Notes: a model not told the origin generated them from the sequence alone. Positions 23,596 to 33,329 are shown, numbered from the stretch's first letter. The stretch is DNA of 64,000 bases from Pseudomonas nitroreducens (GCF_024170165.1 NZ_JALJXP010000007.1:1-64000), one strand, 5' to 3'. Numbers and translations: made by a program.

Positions 23596-25011
23596 ATGAG
23601 CAAACAGATTCCGGTCCAGGACGTCACTCCGCCCACCAAGGGCAAGGGTGAAAGCGTCGACCTTTATGCCTCCCGGGAAAAGATCTACACCCGAGCCTTC
23701 ACAGGTTTCTTCAGAAACCTCCGAATGGCTGGGGGCGCCCTCCTCTTCCTCCTCTACTTCGGCACCGTGTGGCTGACCTGGAACGGTCGCCAGGCGGTTC
23801 TCTGGGACCTGCCCGAGCGCAAGTTCTACATCTTCGGCGCGACCTTCTGGCCGCAGGACTTCATCCTCCTCTCCGGCCTGCTGATCATCAGCGCCTTCGG
23901 CCTGTTCTTCATCACCGTGTTCGCCGGCCGCGTCTGGTGCGGCTATACCTGCCCGCAGAGCGTGTGGACCTGGATCTTCATGTGGTGCGAGAAAGTCACC
24001 GAGGGTGACCGCAACCAGCGCATGAAACTCGACAAGGCGCCCATGAGCGGCAACAAGCTGCTGCGCAAGATCGCCAAGCACGGCCTCTGGCTGCTGATCG
24101 GTCTGGTTACCGGCCTGACCTTCGTCGGCTACTTCGCCCCCATGCGCGAGCTGCTGAGCGATCTGGTCACCGGCCAGGCTGACGGCTGGGCCTACTTCTG
24201 GGTCGGTTTCTTCACCCTCGCCACCTACGGCAACGCCGGCTGGCTGCGCGAGCAGGTGTGCATCTACATGTGCCCTTACGCGCGCTTCCAGAGCGTGATG
24301 TTCGACAAGGACACCCTGATCGTCTCCTACGACCCGCGGCGCGGCGAAAAGCGCGGCCCGCGCAAGAAGACCGTCGACTACAAGGCCCAGGGCCTGGGCG
24401 ACTGCATCGACTGCACCATGTGCGTACAGGTCTGCCCGACCGGCATCGACATCCGCGACGGCCTGCAGATCGAGTGCATCGGCTGCGCCGCCTGCATCGA
24501 CGCCTGCGACAGCATCATGGACAAGATGAACTACCCGCGCGGCCTGATCAGCTACACCACCGAGCACAACCTGTCGGGCCAGAAGACCCACCTGGTGCGC
24601 CCGCGCCTGATCGGCTACGCCATCGCCCTGTGCATCATGATCGGCCTGCTGATCACTGCCGTCGTCATTCGCCCGCTGGTAGGCTTCGACGTCAGCAAGG
24701 ACCGCGTGCTCTACCGTGAAAACGCCGAAGGCCGGATCGAGAACGTGTACAGCCTGAAGGTCATGAACAAGGACCAGAAAGACCATACCTACGTGCTCAG
24801 CGCCAAAGGCATGGATGGCCTGATCCTGGAAGGCAAGAAGGAGATCTCGGTCGCCGCCGGAGACATCTTCACCATGCCGGTGGAGCTGTCCATCGATCCG
24901 GAGAAGCTGCCCTCCACCACCAACGAGATCAGCTTCACCATCCAGTCGGTGGACGACCCGTCCATCAGCAAGGAATCCAGCAGCCGCTTCATCGGCCCAC
25001 GGGTTCGTTGA
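23596..25011 (+). CDS. ccoG: cbb3 oxidase assembly protein CcoG (RdxA/FixG family)
   Basis: A 471-residue membrane iron-sulfur protein needed for cbb3 assembly, thought to reduce Cu(II) for the copper centre. Several membrane helices surround a CGYTCPQ motif. Two ferredoxin-type cluster sites follow (CIDCTMCVQVCP and CIGCAACIDACD), then a C-terminal Ig-like IG_FixG region. I chose the ATG at 23596 (MSKQIPVQDV), which matches family N-termini; the in-frame ATG 14 codons upstream adds an atypical leader. It is the first gene of ccoGHIS. Confidence 0.94.
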   Translation: MSKQIPVQDVTPPTKGKGESVDLYASREKIYTRAFTGFFRNLRMAGGALLFLLYFGTVWLTWNGRQAVLWDLPERKFYIFGATFWPQDFILLSGLLIISAFGLFFITVFAGRVWCGYTCPQSVWTWIFMWCEKVTEGDRNQRMKLDKAPMSGNKLLRKIAKHGLWLLIGLVTGLTFVGYFAPMRELLSDLVTGQADGWAYFWVGFFTLATYGNAGWLREQVCIYMCPYARFQSVMFDKDTLIVSYDPRRGEKRGPRKKTVDYKAQGLGDCIDCTMCVQVCPTGIDIRDGLQIECIGCAACIDACDSIMDKMNYPRGLISYTTEHNLSGQKTHLVRPRLIGYAIALCIMIGLLITAVVIRPLVGFDVSKDRVLYRENAEGRIENVYSLKVMNKDQKDHTYVLSAKGMDGLILEGKKEISVAAGDIFTMPVELSIDPEKLPSTTNEISFTIQSVDDPSISKESSSRFIGPRVR

Positions 25012-25029
25012 ACGCCCGCTGAACGAATT

Positions 25030-25056
25030 GGCACCCCATGTTGCGCATGGGGTGCC
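25030..25056 (+). terminator. intercistronic hairpin between ccoG and ccoH
   Basis: GGCACCCCAT (25030-25039) pairs perfectly with ATGGGGTGCC (25047-25056). No T-run follows, so it is more likely an attenuator or stabilising hairpin than a full terminator. It lies in the 129-bp gap before ccoH. Confidence 0.55.
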
Positions 25057-25140
25057 AGCACCGAACGAAGCACGTAGAATTTCGCCCGCCCCTTCACCGG
25101 GCAGCGCCCTTGCGGCACTGCCAGCGAGAGAAAAGAGACC

Positions 25141-25686
25141 ATGCAATCGGCCATGAAAACGCCCGTGGAACCCTGGTACAAGCACCTCTGGCCGTGGATC
25201 ATCATCGCCATGCTGGGCACCTCGATCGCCCTCAGCCTGACGATGGTCAACATCGCCGTGAACAACCAGGATTCGCTGGTCAGCGACAACTATTACGAGG
25301 CCGGCAAGGGCATCAACCGCTCCCTCGACCGCGAGCACCTGGCCCAGCAGCTCAAGCTGCGCGCCAAGCTCAGCTTCGACGAGCTGACCGGCGAAGTGGA
25401 CCTGCGCCTCACCGGCGACAGCCGCCCGGCCACGCTCACCCTGAACCTGCTCTCCCCCACCCTGGAGTCGCAGGACAAGCACCTGGTGCTGCGCGCCAGC
25501 CCCGCCGAGCCGGGTCGCTATACCGCCAGCCTCGACGCTGCCGTGAAGGGTCGCCGCTTCGTCGAGCTGCTCGGCGAAGAGAAAGGCCAGACCTGGCGTC
25601 TGTTCGAGGAAGAGAAGATCGCTCCCGGCGGTAGCTTCGACCTCGGCGACGAGCCCCTCAGCGGAGATGAAGCCGAGCGCCCATGA
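25141..25686 (+). CDS. ccoH: cbb3 oxidase assembly protein CcoH (FixH family)
   Basis: A 181-residue protein with one N-terminal membrane helix (WPWIIIAMLGTSIALSLTM, about 18-36) followed by VNNQDSLVSDNYYEAGKGIN, the FixH hallmark. The rest is a periplasmic beta domain. CcoH associates with the oxidase during assembly. An internal ATG at codon 5 could be the true start. Its stop overlaps the ccoI start (ATGA). Confidence 0.92.
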   Translation: MQSAMKTPVEPWYKHLWPWIIIAMLGTSIALSLTMVNIAVNNQDSLVSDNYYEAGKGINRSLDREHLAQQLKLRAKLSFDELTGEVDLRLTGDSRPATLTLNLLSPTLESQDKHLVLRASPAEPGRYTASLDAAVKGRRFVELLGEEKGQTWRLFEEEKIAPGGSFDLGDEPLSGDEAERP

Positions 25687-28160
25687 GCGCCCCGCTGCCC
25701 TGTTACCACTGCGCGCTGCCGGTTCCCCCCGGCAGCCGCTTCGTTGCGCCCGTTCTGGGCGAAACCCGCGAGTTCTGCTGTCCTGGCTGCCAGGCCGTGG
25801 CCGAGGCCATCGTCGCTGGCGGTCTCGAAGGCTATTACCGCCATCGCACCGAAGCTGCGCCCAACCCTGACGCCCTCCCCGAACAGCTCAGCGACGAGCT
25901 GAAGCTGTTCGACCGCCCCGACGTGCAGCAACCCTTCGTGCAGCACCAGGGCGAGCTGGCCGAAACCACCCTGATCATGGAAGGCATCAGCTGCGCCGCC
26001 TGCGGCTGGCTGATCGAAAAGCACCTCAAGGGCCTGCCCGCCGTTGCCGAGGCCGGCCTCAACCTGTCCAACCATCGCCTGCATGTGCGCTGGTCCGACA
26101 GTGAATTGCCGCTGAGCGAGCTGCTCGCCGAGCTGCGCAGAATCGGCTATGCCGCCCACCCGTTCCAACCGGACCGCGCCGCCGAGCAACTGCACCAGGA
26201 AAACCGCAAGTCCCTGCGCCAGCTGGGCGTTGCCGGCCTGCTGTGGTTCCAGGCGATGATGGCGACCATGGCCACCTGGCCCGAATTCAACATCGACCTG
26301 AGCCCCGAGCTGCACGAGATCCTGCGCTGGGTGGCGATGTTCCTCACCACGCCCATCGTCTTCTACTCCTGCCAGCCGTTCTTCCGCGGCGCGGTACGCG
26401 ACCTGCGCACCCGCCACCTGACCATGGACGTCTCGGTGTCCCTGGCGATCGGCGGCGCCTACCTGGCCGGCATCTGGACCGCGGTCACCGGCCATGGCGA
26501 CCTGTACTTCGACGCCGTCGGCATGTTCGCCCTGTTCCTGCTCGCCGGCCGCTACCTTGAACGCCGCGCCCGCGAGCGCACCGCGGCCGCCACCGCACAG
26601 CTGGTCAACCTGCTGCCGGCGTCCTGCCTGCGTCTGGACGACAGCGGCCAGAGCAGCCGCGTACTGCTCAGCGAACTGCAGGTCGGCGACCGCGTGCTGG
26701 TGCAGCCCGGCGCGGTGATCCCGGCCGATGGGCTGATCCTCGATGGCCAGTCCAGTGTCGACGAATCCCTGCTCACCGGCGAATACCTGCCGCAGGCACG
26801 ACAGAGCGGCGACAACGTCACCGGCGGCACCCTCAACGTCGAAGGCCCGCTGACCGTGCAGGTCAAGGCGCTGGGCGGCGACAGCCGGCTCTCCGCCATC
26901 GTCCGCCTGCTGGAGCGCGCCCAGTCGGACAAACCGCGCCTCGCCGAGCTGGCCGACAAGGCCGCGCAATGGTTCCTCATCGCGCTGCTGGTGCTCGCCG
27001 CCGTGGTCGGCCTGTTCTGGTGGCAGCACGATGCCTCCCGCGCCTTCTGGGTGGTCCTGGCGATGCTGGTGGCGACCTGCCCCTGTGCGCTGTCCCTGGC
27101 CACCCCGACCGCACTGACCGCCGCCACCGGCAGCCTGCACAAGCTCGGCCTGCTGGTGACCCGCGGCCACGTGCTGGAAGGCCTGAACCACATCGACACA
27201 GTGATCTTCGACAAGACCGGCACCCTCACCGAAGGCCGTCTGACCCTGCGTGCAGTCCGGCCGCTGGGGGCGCTGGACAGCGATGCCTGCCTGGCCCTGG
27301 CCGCCGCACTGGAGAACCGCTCCGAACACCCCATCGCCCGCGCCTTCGGCCGCGCGCCGCAGCCCGCCGAGAATGTCGAGAGCCATCCCGGCCTGGGCCT
27401 GGAAGGCCTTGTGGGCGAGCGCCGCCTGCGCATCGGCGAGCCAGCGTTCGTCTGCGCCCTGAGCGACAGCGAAGCGCCCCAGCACCCGCAGGAGCCCGGC
27501 CAGTGGTTGCTGCTGGGCGATGACCGCGGCGCCCTCGCCTGGCTGGTGCTGGACGACCGCATCCGCGACGACGCCGCCGACCTGCTCGACGCCTGTCGCG
27601 CCCGCGGCTGGCGCACCCTGCTGCTGTCCGGCGACAGCTCGCCCATGGTCGGCCGCGTTGCCGCCGAACTGGGCATCGACGACTGCCGCGGCGGCCTGCG
27701 CCCTGACGACAAGCTCGAAGTGCTGCGCCAACTGCACCAGGAGGGCCGTCGTGTGCTGATGCTGGGCGACGGCGTGAACGACGTGCCGGTGCTGGCCGCC
27801 GCCGACATCAGCGTCGCCATGGGCTCGGCCACCGATCTGGCCAAGACCAGCGCCGACGCCGTGCTGCTCTCCAATCGCCTGGACAGCGTGGTGCAGGCGT
27901 TCAGCCTGGCCCGCCGCACGCGCCGGGTAATCATCGAGAACCTGATCTGGGCAGGGCTGTACAATGGCCTCATGCTGCCCTTCGCCGCCCTCGGCTGGAT
28001 CACACCCGTGTGGGCCGCGGTGGGCATGTCGATCAGTTCGCTGACCGTGGTGCTCAACGCCCTGCGCCTGACCCGGCTGCCCAAAGGCGCCGGCGCCCCG
28101 CCAGCGACCACTGCCCTGCCCGTCGCCCCGCAAGCGGCGCAGGCGCTGCCACGGAGTTGA
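25683..28160 (+). CDS. ccoI: copper-exporting P1B-type ATPase for cbb3 assembly (FixI family)
   Basis: An 825-residue P-type ATPase that moves copper across the inner membrane to supply the CuB centre. In order: an N-terminal cysteine-rich metal-binding segment (CYHC and FCCPGCQ), an HMA-like site GISCAACGW near 100, membrane helices, the transport motif TCPCAL, the phosphorylation motif DKTGTLT, and the hinge GDGVNDVP. The CPC motif and FixI-like N-terminus separate it from general copper-detoxifying CopA. It overlaps ccoH by four bases and ends one base before ccoS. Confidence 0.95.
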   Translation: MSAPLPCYHCALPVPPGSRFVAPVLGETREFCCPGCQAVAEAIVAGGLEGYYRHRTEAAPNPDALPEQLSDELKLFDRPDVQQPFVQHQGELAETTLIMEGISCAACGWLIEKHLKGLPAVAEAGLNLSNHRLHVRWSDSELPLSELLAELRRIGYAAHPFQPDRAAEQLHQENRKSLRQLGVAGLLWFQAMMATMATWPEFNIDLSPELHEILRWVAMFLTTPIVFYSCQPFFRGAVRDLRTRHLTMDVSVSLAIGGAYLAGIWTAVTGHGDLYFDAVGMFALFLLAGRYLERRARERTAAATAQLVNLLPASCLRLDDSGQSSRVLLSELQVGDRVLVQPGAVIPADGLILDGQSSVDESLLTGEYLPQARQSGDNVTGGTLNVEGPLTVQVKALGGDSRLSAIVRLLERAQSDKPRLAELADKAAQWFLIALLVLAAVVGLFWWQHDASRAFWVVLAMLVATCPCALSLATPTALTAATGSLHKLGLLVTRGHVLEGLNHIDTVIFDKTGTLTEGRLTLRAVRPLGALDSDACLALAAALENRSEHPIARAFGRAPQPAENVESHPGLGLEGLVGERRLRIGEPAFVCALSDSEAPQHPQEPGQWLLLGDDRGALAWLVLDDRIRDDAADLLDACRARGWRTLLLSGDSSPMVGRVAAELGIDDCRGGLRPDDKLEVLRQLHQEGRRVLMLGDGVNDVPVLAAADISVAMGSATDLAKTSADAVLLSNRLDSVVQAFSLARRTRRVIIENLIWAGLYNGLMLPFAALGWITPVWAAVGMSISSLTVVLNALRLTRLPKGAGAPPATTALPVAPQAAQALPRS

Positions 28161-28161
28161 T

Positions 28162-28383
28162 ATGCCCGCTCTCTACATCATGATCCCGGTCGCGGTGGTG
28201 ATCGTCGGCATCTGCATCGCGATCTTCTTCTGGGCAGTGAACAGCGGCCAGTATGACGACATGGACGGGCCGGCCCACAGCATCCTCTTCGACGACGAAG
28301 ACCCCAAGCACCAGGCCGGCATCGACGAAGCCGAGGGTGACGACTCGCACGCCAGCCCCCCGCAGGACAAGCGCGATGCCTGA
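28162..28383 (+). CDS. ccoS: cbb3 oxidase maturation protein CcoS
   Basis: A 73-residue protein with one membrane helix (about 5-25, IMIPVAVVIVGICIAIFFWA) followed by VNSGQYDDMDGPAHSILFDD, a strong CcoS signature. CcoS is needed for cofactor insertion into cbb3 oxidases. It is coupled to ccoI by a 1-bp gap and overlaps the next gene by 8 bp. Confidence 0.94.
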   Translation: MPALYIMIPVAVVIVGICIAIFFWAVNSGQYDDMDGPAHSILFDDEDPKHQAGIDEAEGDDSHASPPQDKRDA

Positions 28384-29101
28384 ACTGGCGCCACTGCTGG
28401 CGTCCGCGTTGATCCTCGGCCTGCTCGGCGGCGGTCACTGCCTGGGCATGTGCGGCGGCCTGATGGGCGCGCTGACCCTGGCCATCCCGCCGGAGCAACG
28501 CGGCCGCCGCCTGCGCCTGCTGCTGGCCTACAACCTCGGGCGCATCCTCAGCTACGCCTGCGCCGGCCTGCTGCTCGGCCTCGCCGGCTGGGCCGTGGCG
28601 CGAACGCCGTTCGCTTGGGCATTGAGGGTGATCGCCGGCCTCCTGCTGATCGCCATGGGCCTGTACCTGGCCGGCTGGTGGAGCGGCCTGACCCGTATCG
28701 AAGCCCTGGGCCGCGGCCTGTGGAAGCACATCCAGCCCTACGCCAGCCGCCTGTTGCCGGTCGCCACGGTGCCGCGTGCACTGCTGCTCGGCGCACTCTG
28801 GGGCTGGCTGCCCTGCGGCCTGGTCTACAGCACCCTGCTCTGGGCCACCAGCCAGGGCTCGGCAGTGGACAGCGCCCTGCTGATGCTCGCCTTCGGCCTG
28901 GGCACCTGGCCGGTGCTGCTCGCCACCGGCCTCGCCGCCGAGCGCATCACTGCCCTGCTGCGCAAGCGCAGCGTGCGCATGACCGGCGGCGTCCTGGTGA
29001 TCCTCTTCGGCCTGTGGACCCTCCCCGGCCCGCACCAGGCCTGGATCATGGGCCACGACATGCACGCCAGCGCCGGCCTGCCCCACCATAAAGCCGCTTG
29101 A
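28376..29101 (+). CDS. DsbD-like / TauE-SafE-type membrane protein of the cco cluster
   Basis: A 241-residue inner-membrane protein with about six helices. It shows GGHCLGMCGGLMG (C22 and C26) in the first helix pair and PCGLVYS in the fourth, typical of the DsbD_2/cytochrome-biogenesis transmembrane family often annotated as sulfite exporter TauE/SafE. The paired intramembrane cysteines suggest thiol or copper handling rather than sulfite export. It overlaps ccoS by 8 bp, so it is co-translated with the cbb3 assembly genes. The hemN ANR box overlaps its stop codon. Start at ATG 28376. Confidence 0.85.
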   Translation: MPELAPLLASALILGLLGGGHCLGMCGGLMGALTLAIPPEQRGRRLRLLLAYNLGRILSYACAGLLLGLAGWAVARTPFAWALRVIAGLLLIAMGLYLAGWWSGLTRIEALGRGLWKHIQPYASRLLPVATVPRALLLGALWGWLPCGLVYSTLLWATSQGSAVDSALLMLAFGLGTWPVLLATGLAAERITALLRKRSVRMTGGVLVILFGLWTLPGPHQAWIMGHDMHASAGLPHHKAA

Positions 29102-29111
29102 TACAGGTCAA
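29098..29111 (+). promoter_or_regulatory. ANR box of the hemN promoter
   Basis: TTGATACAGGTCAA matches the ANR consensus TTGAT-N4-(A/G)TCAA. It contains the TGA stop of the preceding gene (29099-29101). A -10-like TAGACT at 29134-29139 lies at exactly the spacing expected of a class II FNR-type promoter (site centred at -41.5). hemN is anaerobically induced by Anr in P. aeruginosa. Confidence 0.85.
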
Positions 29112-29173
29112 CAGGCCACTGTCGGACACTCCCTAGACTGCGCAGGAAAAGCTCGCCACCGGGGAACATCGGC

Positions 29174-30556
29174 ATGCTCGACAATATTCGCTGGGACGCA
29201 GATCTGATACGCCGATACGATCTGGCCGGCCCGCGCTACACCTCCTATCCCACCGCCGTGCAGTTTCACGAAGGAGTCGGACCCTTCGACCTGCTGCATG
29301 CGTTGCGCGATAGCCAGAAGGCCCAGCGTCCGCTCTCGCTCTACGTGCACGTGCCGTTCTGCGCGAACATCTGCTACTACTGCGCCTGCAACAAGGTCAT
29401 CACCAAGGATCGTGGCCGCAGCGCCCCGTACCTCGCCCGCCTCATCCATGAAATCGAGATCGTCAGCCGTCACCTGGGTCGCCAGCAGCAAGTCGAGCAG
29501 CTGCACTTCGGCGGAGGTACCCCGACCTTCCTGAGCCCCGGCCAGCTGCGCGAACTGATGGCGCAACTGCGCACCCATTTCCACTTCGTCGAGGGCGACT
29601 TCGGCGACTACGGCATCGAAATCGACCCGCGCGAAGCCGACTGGTCGACCATGGGCCTGCTCCGCGAGCTGGGCTTCAACCGCGCCAGCATCGGCGTGCA
29701 GGACTTCAACCTGGACGTGCAGCAGGCGATCAACCGCCTGCAGAGCCTCGACGAGACCCGCGCCATCATCGATGCGGCGCGCACCCTGCAATTCCGCTCG
29801 ATCAACATCGACCTGATCTACGGCCTGCCCCGGCAGACCCCGGACACCTTTGCCCGCACCGTCGAGCAGGTCATCGCCCTGCAGCCCAACCGATTGTCCG
29901 TGTTCAACTACGCGCACCTCCCCGAACGCTTCCCGCCGCAGCGGCGGATCAAGGCCGAGGACCTGCCCTCCCCCGGGCAGAAGCTGGAGATGCTGCAGCG
30001 CACCACCGAGCAGCTCGAGGCTGCCGGCTACCGCTACATCGGCATGGACCATTTCGCCCTGCCGGATGACGAGCTGGCGATGGCCCAGGAAGACGGCACC
30101 CTGCAGCGCAACTTCCAGGGCTACACCACCCACGGGCACTGCGACCTGGTGGGCCTCGGAGTGTCATCGATCAGCCAGATCGGCGATCTCTACTGCCAGA
30201 ACAGCAATGACATCGCCGACTACCAGACAACTCTCGACCAGGGCCAGCTCGCCACGCGCCGCGGCCTGCACTGCAACAAGGACGACCTGATCCGCCGCGC
30301 GGTGATCCAGCAGCTGATCTGCCACTTCCAGCTGAACTTCGAGGATATCGAGGACCTCTACAACATCGACTTCCGTGGCTACTTCGCGGAAATCTGGGAC
30401 GACCTCGAACGCTTCGCCCGCGATGGCCTGATCACCCTTGGCCCACACGGAATCGACGTCAGCGCTTGCGGACGGTTGCTGGTGCGCTCGCTGTGCATGC
30501 TGTTCGACCGCTACCTGCCGATGCAGAACCTGCAACGCTTCTCGCGGGTCATCTGA
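29174..30556 (+). CDS. hemN: oxygen-independent coproporphyrinogen III oxidase
   Basis: A 460-residue radical SAM enzyme that converts coproporphyrinogen III to protoporphyrinogen IX without oxygen. The cluster motif [10 protein letters not shown] gives C63, C67 and C70, and GGGTPTFL follows near 112. Length and N-terminus ([18 protein letters not shown]) are those of true HemN rather than the HemW-like paralogs. It supplies haem to the cbb3 oxidases when oxygen is scarce. The upstream ANR box and its position beside anr agree with that role. Confidence 0.96.
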   Translation: MLDNIRWDADLIRRYDLAGPRYTSYPTAVQFHEGVGPFDLLHALRDSQKAQRPLSLYVHVPFCANICYYCACNKVITKDRGRSAPYLARLIHEIEIVSRHLGRQQQVEQLHFGGGTPTFLSPGQLRELMAQLRTHFHFVEGDFGDYGIEIDPREADWSTMGLLRELGFNRASIGVQDFNLDVQQAINRLQSLDETRAIIDAARTLQFRSINIDLIYGLPRQTPDTFARTVEQVIALQPNRLSVFNYAHLPERFPPQRRIKAEDLPSPGQKLEMLQRTTEQLEAAGYRYIGMDHFALPDDELAMAQEDGTLQRNFQGYTTHGHCDLVGLGVSSISQIGDLYCQNSNDIADYQTTLDQGQLATRRGLHCNKDDLIRRAVIQQLICHFQLNFEDIEDLYNIDFRGYFAEIWDDLERFARDGLITLGPHGIDVSACGRLLVRSLCMLFDRYLPMQNLQRFSRVI

Positions 30557-30640
30557 CCCGCAAGCTCTCTCTCGCACGACCGACGGTACGGGGCCAACTG
30601 TCGCACCCTTTGCTACTGGATGTGTCCTTTGATCCAAGGA

Positions 30641-30692
30641 GTTGGAACAGCCCTGAACCGCACTTTTCGAAAGAGTTCGAGCCTGTTCCAAC
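30641..30692. repeat. 10-bp perfect inverted repeat in the anr upstream region
   Basis: GTTGGAACAG (30641-30650) and CTGTTCCAAC (30683-30692) are exact complements separated by 32 bp. It could be an operator pair or form a stem-loop in an anr leader. Its function is not known to me. Confidence 0.45.
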
Positions 30693-30813
30693 TACTACGA
30701 ACCCTTCTCACCCGTCGCTGAAAGCACCGATTCAGACAGGTCGCCAACTGGCGCGGGACTTGCCGTCTGCGGTACCCTTGGTTTTTGTGTGCCATCCCAT
30801 TCAAGGAACACTC

Positions 30814-31548
30814 ATGGCCGAAACCATCAAAGTGCGCGCCCTGCCCCAGGCGCACTGCAAGGATTGCAGCCTGGCTCCGCTCTGCCTGCCCCTGTCGCTG
30901 AATACCGCCGACATGGACGCCCTCGATGAAATCGTCAAACGCGGCCGCCCGCTGAAGAAAGGCGAGTTCCTGTTCCGCCAGGGCGATGCCTTCGGCTCGG
31001 TCTTCGCCGTACGCTCCGGCGCGCTGAAGACCTTCAGCATCACTGATGGCGGCGAAGAGCAGATCACCGGTTTCCACCTGCCCAGCGAGCTGGTCGGCCT
31101 GTCCGGCATGGACACCGAGAGCTACCCGGTATCGGCCCAGGCCCTGGAAACCACCTCGGTCTGCGAGATTCCCTTCGAACGCCTGGACGAGCTGTCCGAG
31201 CAACTGCCGCAACTGCGCCGCCAGCTGCTGCGCTTGATGAGCCGCGAAATCCGCGACGACCAGCAGATGATGATGCTGCTGTCGAAGAAGACCGCCGACG
31301 AGCGCATCGCCACCTTCCTGGTGAATCTGTCCGCGCGCTTCCGCGCCCGTGGCTTCTCGGCCCAGCAGTTCCGCCTGGCCATGTCGCGCAACGAGATCGG
31401 CAACTACCTGGGCCTGGCGGTGGAAACCGTCTCCCGGGTGTTCACCCGCTTCCAGCAGAACGGCCTGATTGCCGCCGAAGGCAAGGAAGTGCACATCCTC
31501 GACTCCATCGAGCTGTGTGCACTGGCCGGCGGCCAGCTGGAAAGCTGA
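30814..31548 (+). CDS. anr: anaerobic transcriptional regulator ANR (FNR family)
   Basis: A 244-residue FNR homolog, the master oxygen sensor. The [4Fe-4S] ligands C15, C18 and C24 ([11 protein letters not shown]) plus C117 (SVCEIPF) are all present. A cyclic-nucleotide-like domain and a dimer helix follow. The helix-turn-helix recognition helix [12 protein letters not shown] (near 201-212) has the E-SR residues that read TTGAT half-sites. The boxes at 16515, 29098 and 12790 fit this specificity. ATG 30814 ([10 protein letters not shown]) gives the usual length; an open frame extends upstream without support. Confidence 0.96.
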   Translation: MAETIKVRALPQAHCKDCSLAPLCLPLSLNTADMDALDEIVKRGRPLKKGEFLFRQGDAFGSVFAVRSGALKTFSITDGGEEQITGFHLPSELVGLSGMDTESYPVSAQALETTSVCEIPFERLDELSEQLPQLRRQLLRLMSREIRDDQQMMMLLSKKTADERIATFLVNLSARFRARGFSAQQFRLAMSRNEIGNYLGLAVETVSRVFTRFQQNGLIAAEGKEVHILDSIELCALAGGQLES

Positions 31549-31592
31549 CAGACACGAAAGCTGACCCATTGGTTGACTTTCCGGTCATCGAA

Positions 31593-31620
31593 AACGGGCT
31601 CGCCGACTGGCGGGCCCGTT
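31593..31620 (+). terminator. hairpin between anr and apt
   Basis: AACGGGCTCGCC (31593-31604) and GGCGGGCCCGTT (31609-31620) pair with one mismatch around GACT. A probable -10 hexamer of apt (TATACT, 31620-31625) begins at the last base of the stem, so the terminator and the apt promoter abut. Confidence 0.65.
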
Positions 31621-31663
31621 ATACTTTGGCCTCTGCAAAAACCGCATCAGGTGCACATCCAGC

Positions 31664-32212
31664 ATGATCCTCAACCAACTCGACCTGAAGTCCGTGATCC
31701 GTGCCGTTCCCGACTTTCCCAAGCCCGGCGTCATGTTCCGCGACATCACCCCGCTGTTCCAGTCGCCGCGAGCCCTGCGCTTCGTCGCCGACAGCTTCAT
31801 CCAGCGCTACGTCGAGGCCGACTTCACCCACATCGGCGCCATGGATGCGCGCGGCTTCCTGATCGGTTCGATCATCGCCTACGAGCTGAACAAGCCCCTG
31901 GTGCTGTTCCGCAAGCGCGGCAAGCTGCCGGCCGACGTCCTGGCCCAGGCCTACGAGACCGAGTACGGCGAAGCCCTGCTGGAAGTCCATGCCGACAGCC
32001 TCTGCGAAGGCGACAGCGTGCTGATCTTCGATGACCTGATCGCCACCGGCGGTACCCTGCTGGCTGCCGCACAACTGGTTCGCCGCATGGGCGCCAGCGT
32101 GTTCGAAGCCGCCGCGATCATCGACCTGCCGGAACTGGGCGGTTCGACCAAGCTCAATGACGCACAGATCCCCACCTACAGCCTGACTGCCTTCGCCCTC
32201 GACGAGCAGTGA
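31664..32212 (+). CDS. apt: adenine phosphoribosyltransferase
   Basis: A 182-residue purine salvage enzyme making AMP from adenine and PRPP. The PRPP-binding motif [14 protein letters not shown] is near 123-136, and the N-terminal [20 protein letters not shown] is typical of Apt. It is followed by a strong terminator. Linkage to anr is a conserved order in Pseudomonas rather than a functional tie. Confidence 0.96.
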   Translation: MILNQLDLKSVIRAVPDFPKPGVMFRDITPLFQSPRALRFVADSFIQRYVEADFTHIGAMDARGFLIGSIIAYELNKPLVLFRKRGKLPADVLAQAYETEYGEALLEVHADSLCEGDSVLIFDDLIATGGTLLAAAQLVRRMGASVFEAAAIIDLPELGGSTKLNDAQIPTYSLTAFALDEQ

Positions 32213-32230
32213 CAGGCCTCTGTCGGCAAG

Positions 32231-32256
32231 AAACGGGCGCTGCGGCGCCCGTTTTC
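32231..32256 (+). terminator. rho-independent terminator of apt
   Basis: AACGGGCGC and GCGCCCGTT (32232-32240 / 32245-32253) pair perfectly around TGCG and are followed by TTCGTTTCC. Confidence 0.85.
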
Positions 32257-32498
32257 GTTTCCGCGCCTCCTCTCCCCGCCCCGCTCGCCGCCGCCCCATC
32301 CAATGGCTGGTCGTGACCCGCTTGGCCTGAATCGACCCGGCCATGGCCACATATGACCTTTCGATTGTCCGACAAGACTCCGAACATGACATCAGCTAAT
32401 GACACATTACGAGGTGGCATAGCGAACTAACGACAGGGCTTGCCTGGGTCGCCGCCCCTGCCGCGCGCGCCCTCCCGCACAACAAGAAGGAGTTAGTC

Positions 32499-33329
32499 AT
32501 GAACGCCAGCACCACGCCGATCCGCGCCAATTTCCCGGTCCGCCGCATGGATTTCAGCTTCAGCGAAACGCCGAAATACTGGTGGGACGGGCAACCCTTC
32601 ATGACCCACTTCATGAACAACCTGTCCTCGCTGTTCCCCTACGGCGAGAAGTTCTTCGTCGACAGCGTGCGGGCCGTGCGCGAGCGCATCCAGGACCCGC
32701 AGCTGCAGAAGGACGTCAGCGCCTTCATCGGCCAGGAAGCCATGCACTCCAAGGAGCACGCGGCCTACAACGAGTATGCCGACGAGCACGGTATCGACCT
32801 GGAGACCCTGGAACTGCGCATCAAGGTGCTGCTCGAATCCATCAGCAAGGTCACCACCAAAAAGCATCAGCTGGCGATCACCTGCGCCCTGGAGCACTTC
32901 ACTGCGACCATGGCCGAGCAACTGCTCAAGCGTGAAGACCTGAGCAGCCAGATGAAATCGGACAAGATGTACAAACTGTGGATGTGGCACGCGGTCGAGG
33001 AGAACGAGCACAAGGCGGTGGCCTACGACGTCTACCAGCAGGTCTATGGCGGCTACTTCACCCGCACTGCGGTGATGCTGCTGACCACCGGGATCTTCCT
33101 CGGCGTCATCGCCGGCTTCCAGATCAACCTGCTGCGCCGCGATGGCCAGCTGTTCAACTGGCGCAGCTGGAAACACGGCCTGGGCGTGCTGCTGCACCCG
33201 CGCCGCGGTTACTTCGTCAATCTGATCCGCCCGTGGCTGGACTACTTCCGCCCTGGCTTCCACCCCTTCGACCACGACACCAAGGCACTGGAAACCCGCT
33301 GGAAGGAAACCCTGGATTTCGCCGGCTGA
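32499..33329 (+). CDS. predicted metal-dependent hydrolase family protein (PF10118-like)
   Basis: A 276-residue mostly helical protein. Conserved features include FIGQEAMHSKEHAAYN (near 75-90), ALEHFTATMAE and MWHAVEENEHKAVAYDVY. Repeated E-x2-H pairs suggest a di-metal centre like those of ferritin-like oxygenases. The family is annotated as predicted metal-dependent hydrolase, with no established reaction. A hydrophobic segment near 190-210 may be membrane-associated. AAGGAG lies before the ATG. It has its own terminator and stands alone. Confidence 0.8.
   Translation: MNASTTPIRANFPVRRMDFSFSETPKYWWDGQPFMTHFMNNLSSLFPYGEKFFVDSVRAVRERIQDPQLQKDVSAFIGQEAMHSKEHAAYNEYADEHGIDLETLELRIKVLLESISKVTTKKHQLAITCALEHFTATMAEQLLKREDLSSQMKSDKMYKLWMWHAVEENEHKAVAYDVYQQVYGGYFTRTAVMLLTTGIFLGVIAGFQINLLRRDGQLFNWRSWKHGLGVLLHPRRGYFVNLIRPWLDYFRPGFHPFDHDTKALETRWKETLDFAG

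Noticed and set aside
25518-28133. 871-codon open frame on the minus strand
   Set aside because: Antisense to ccoI, low-complexity composition, no domain.
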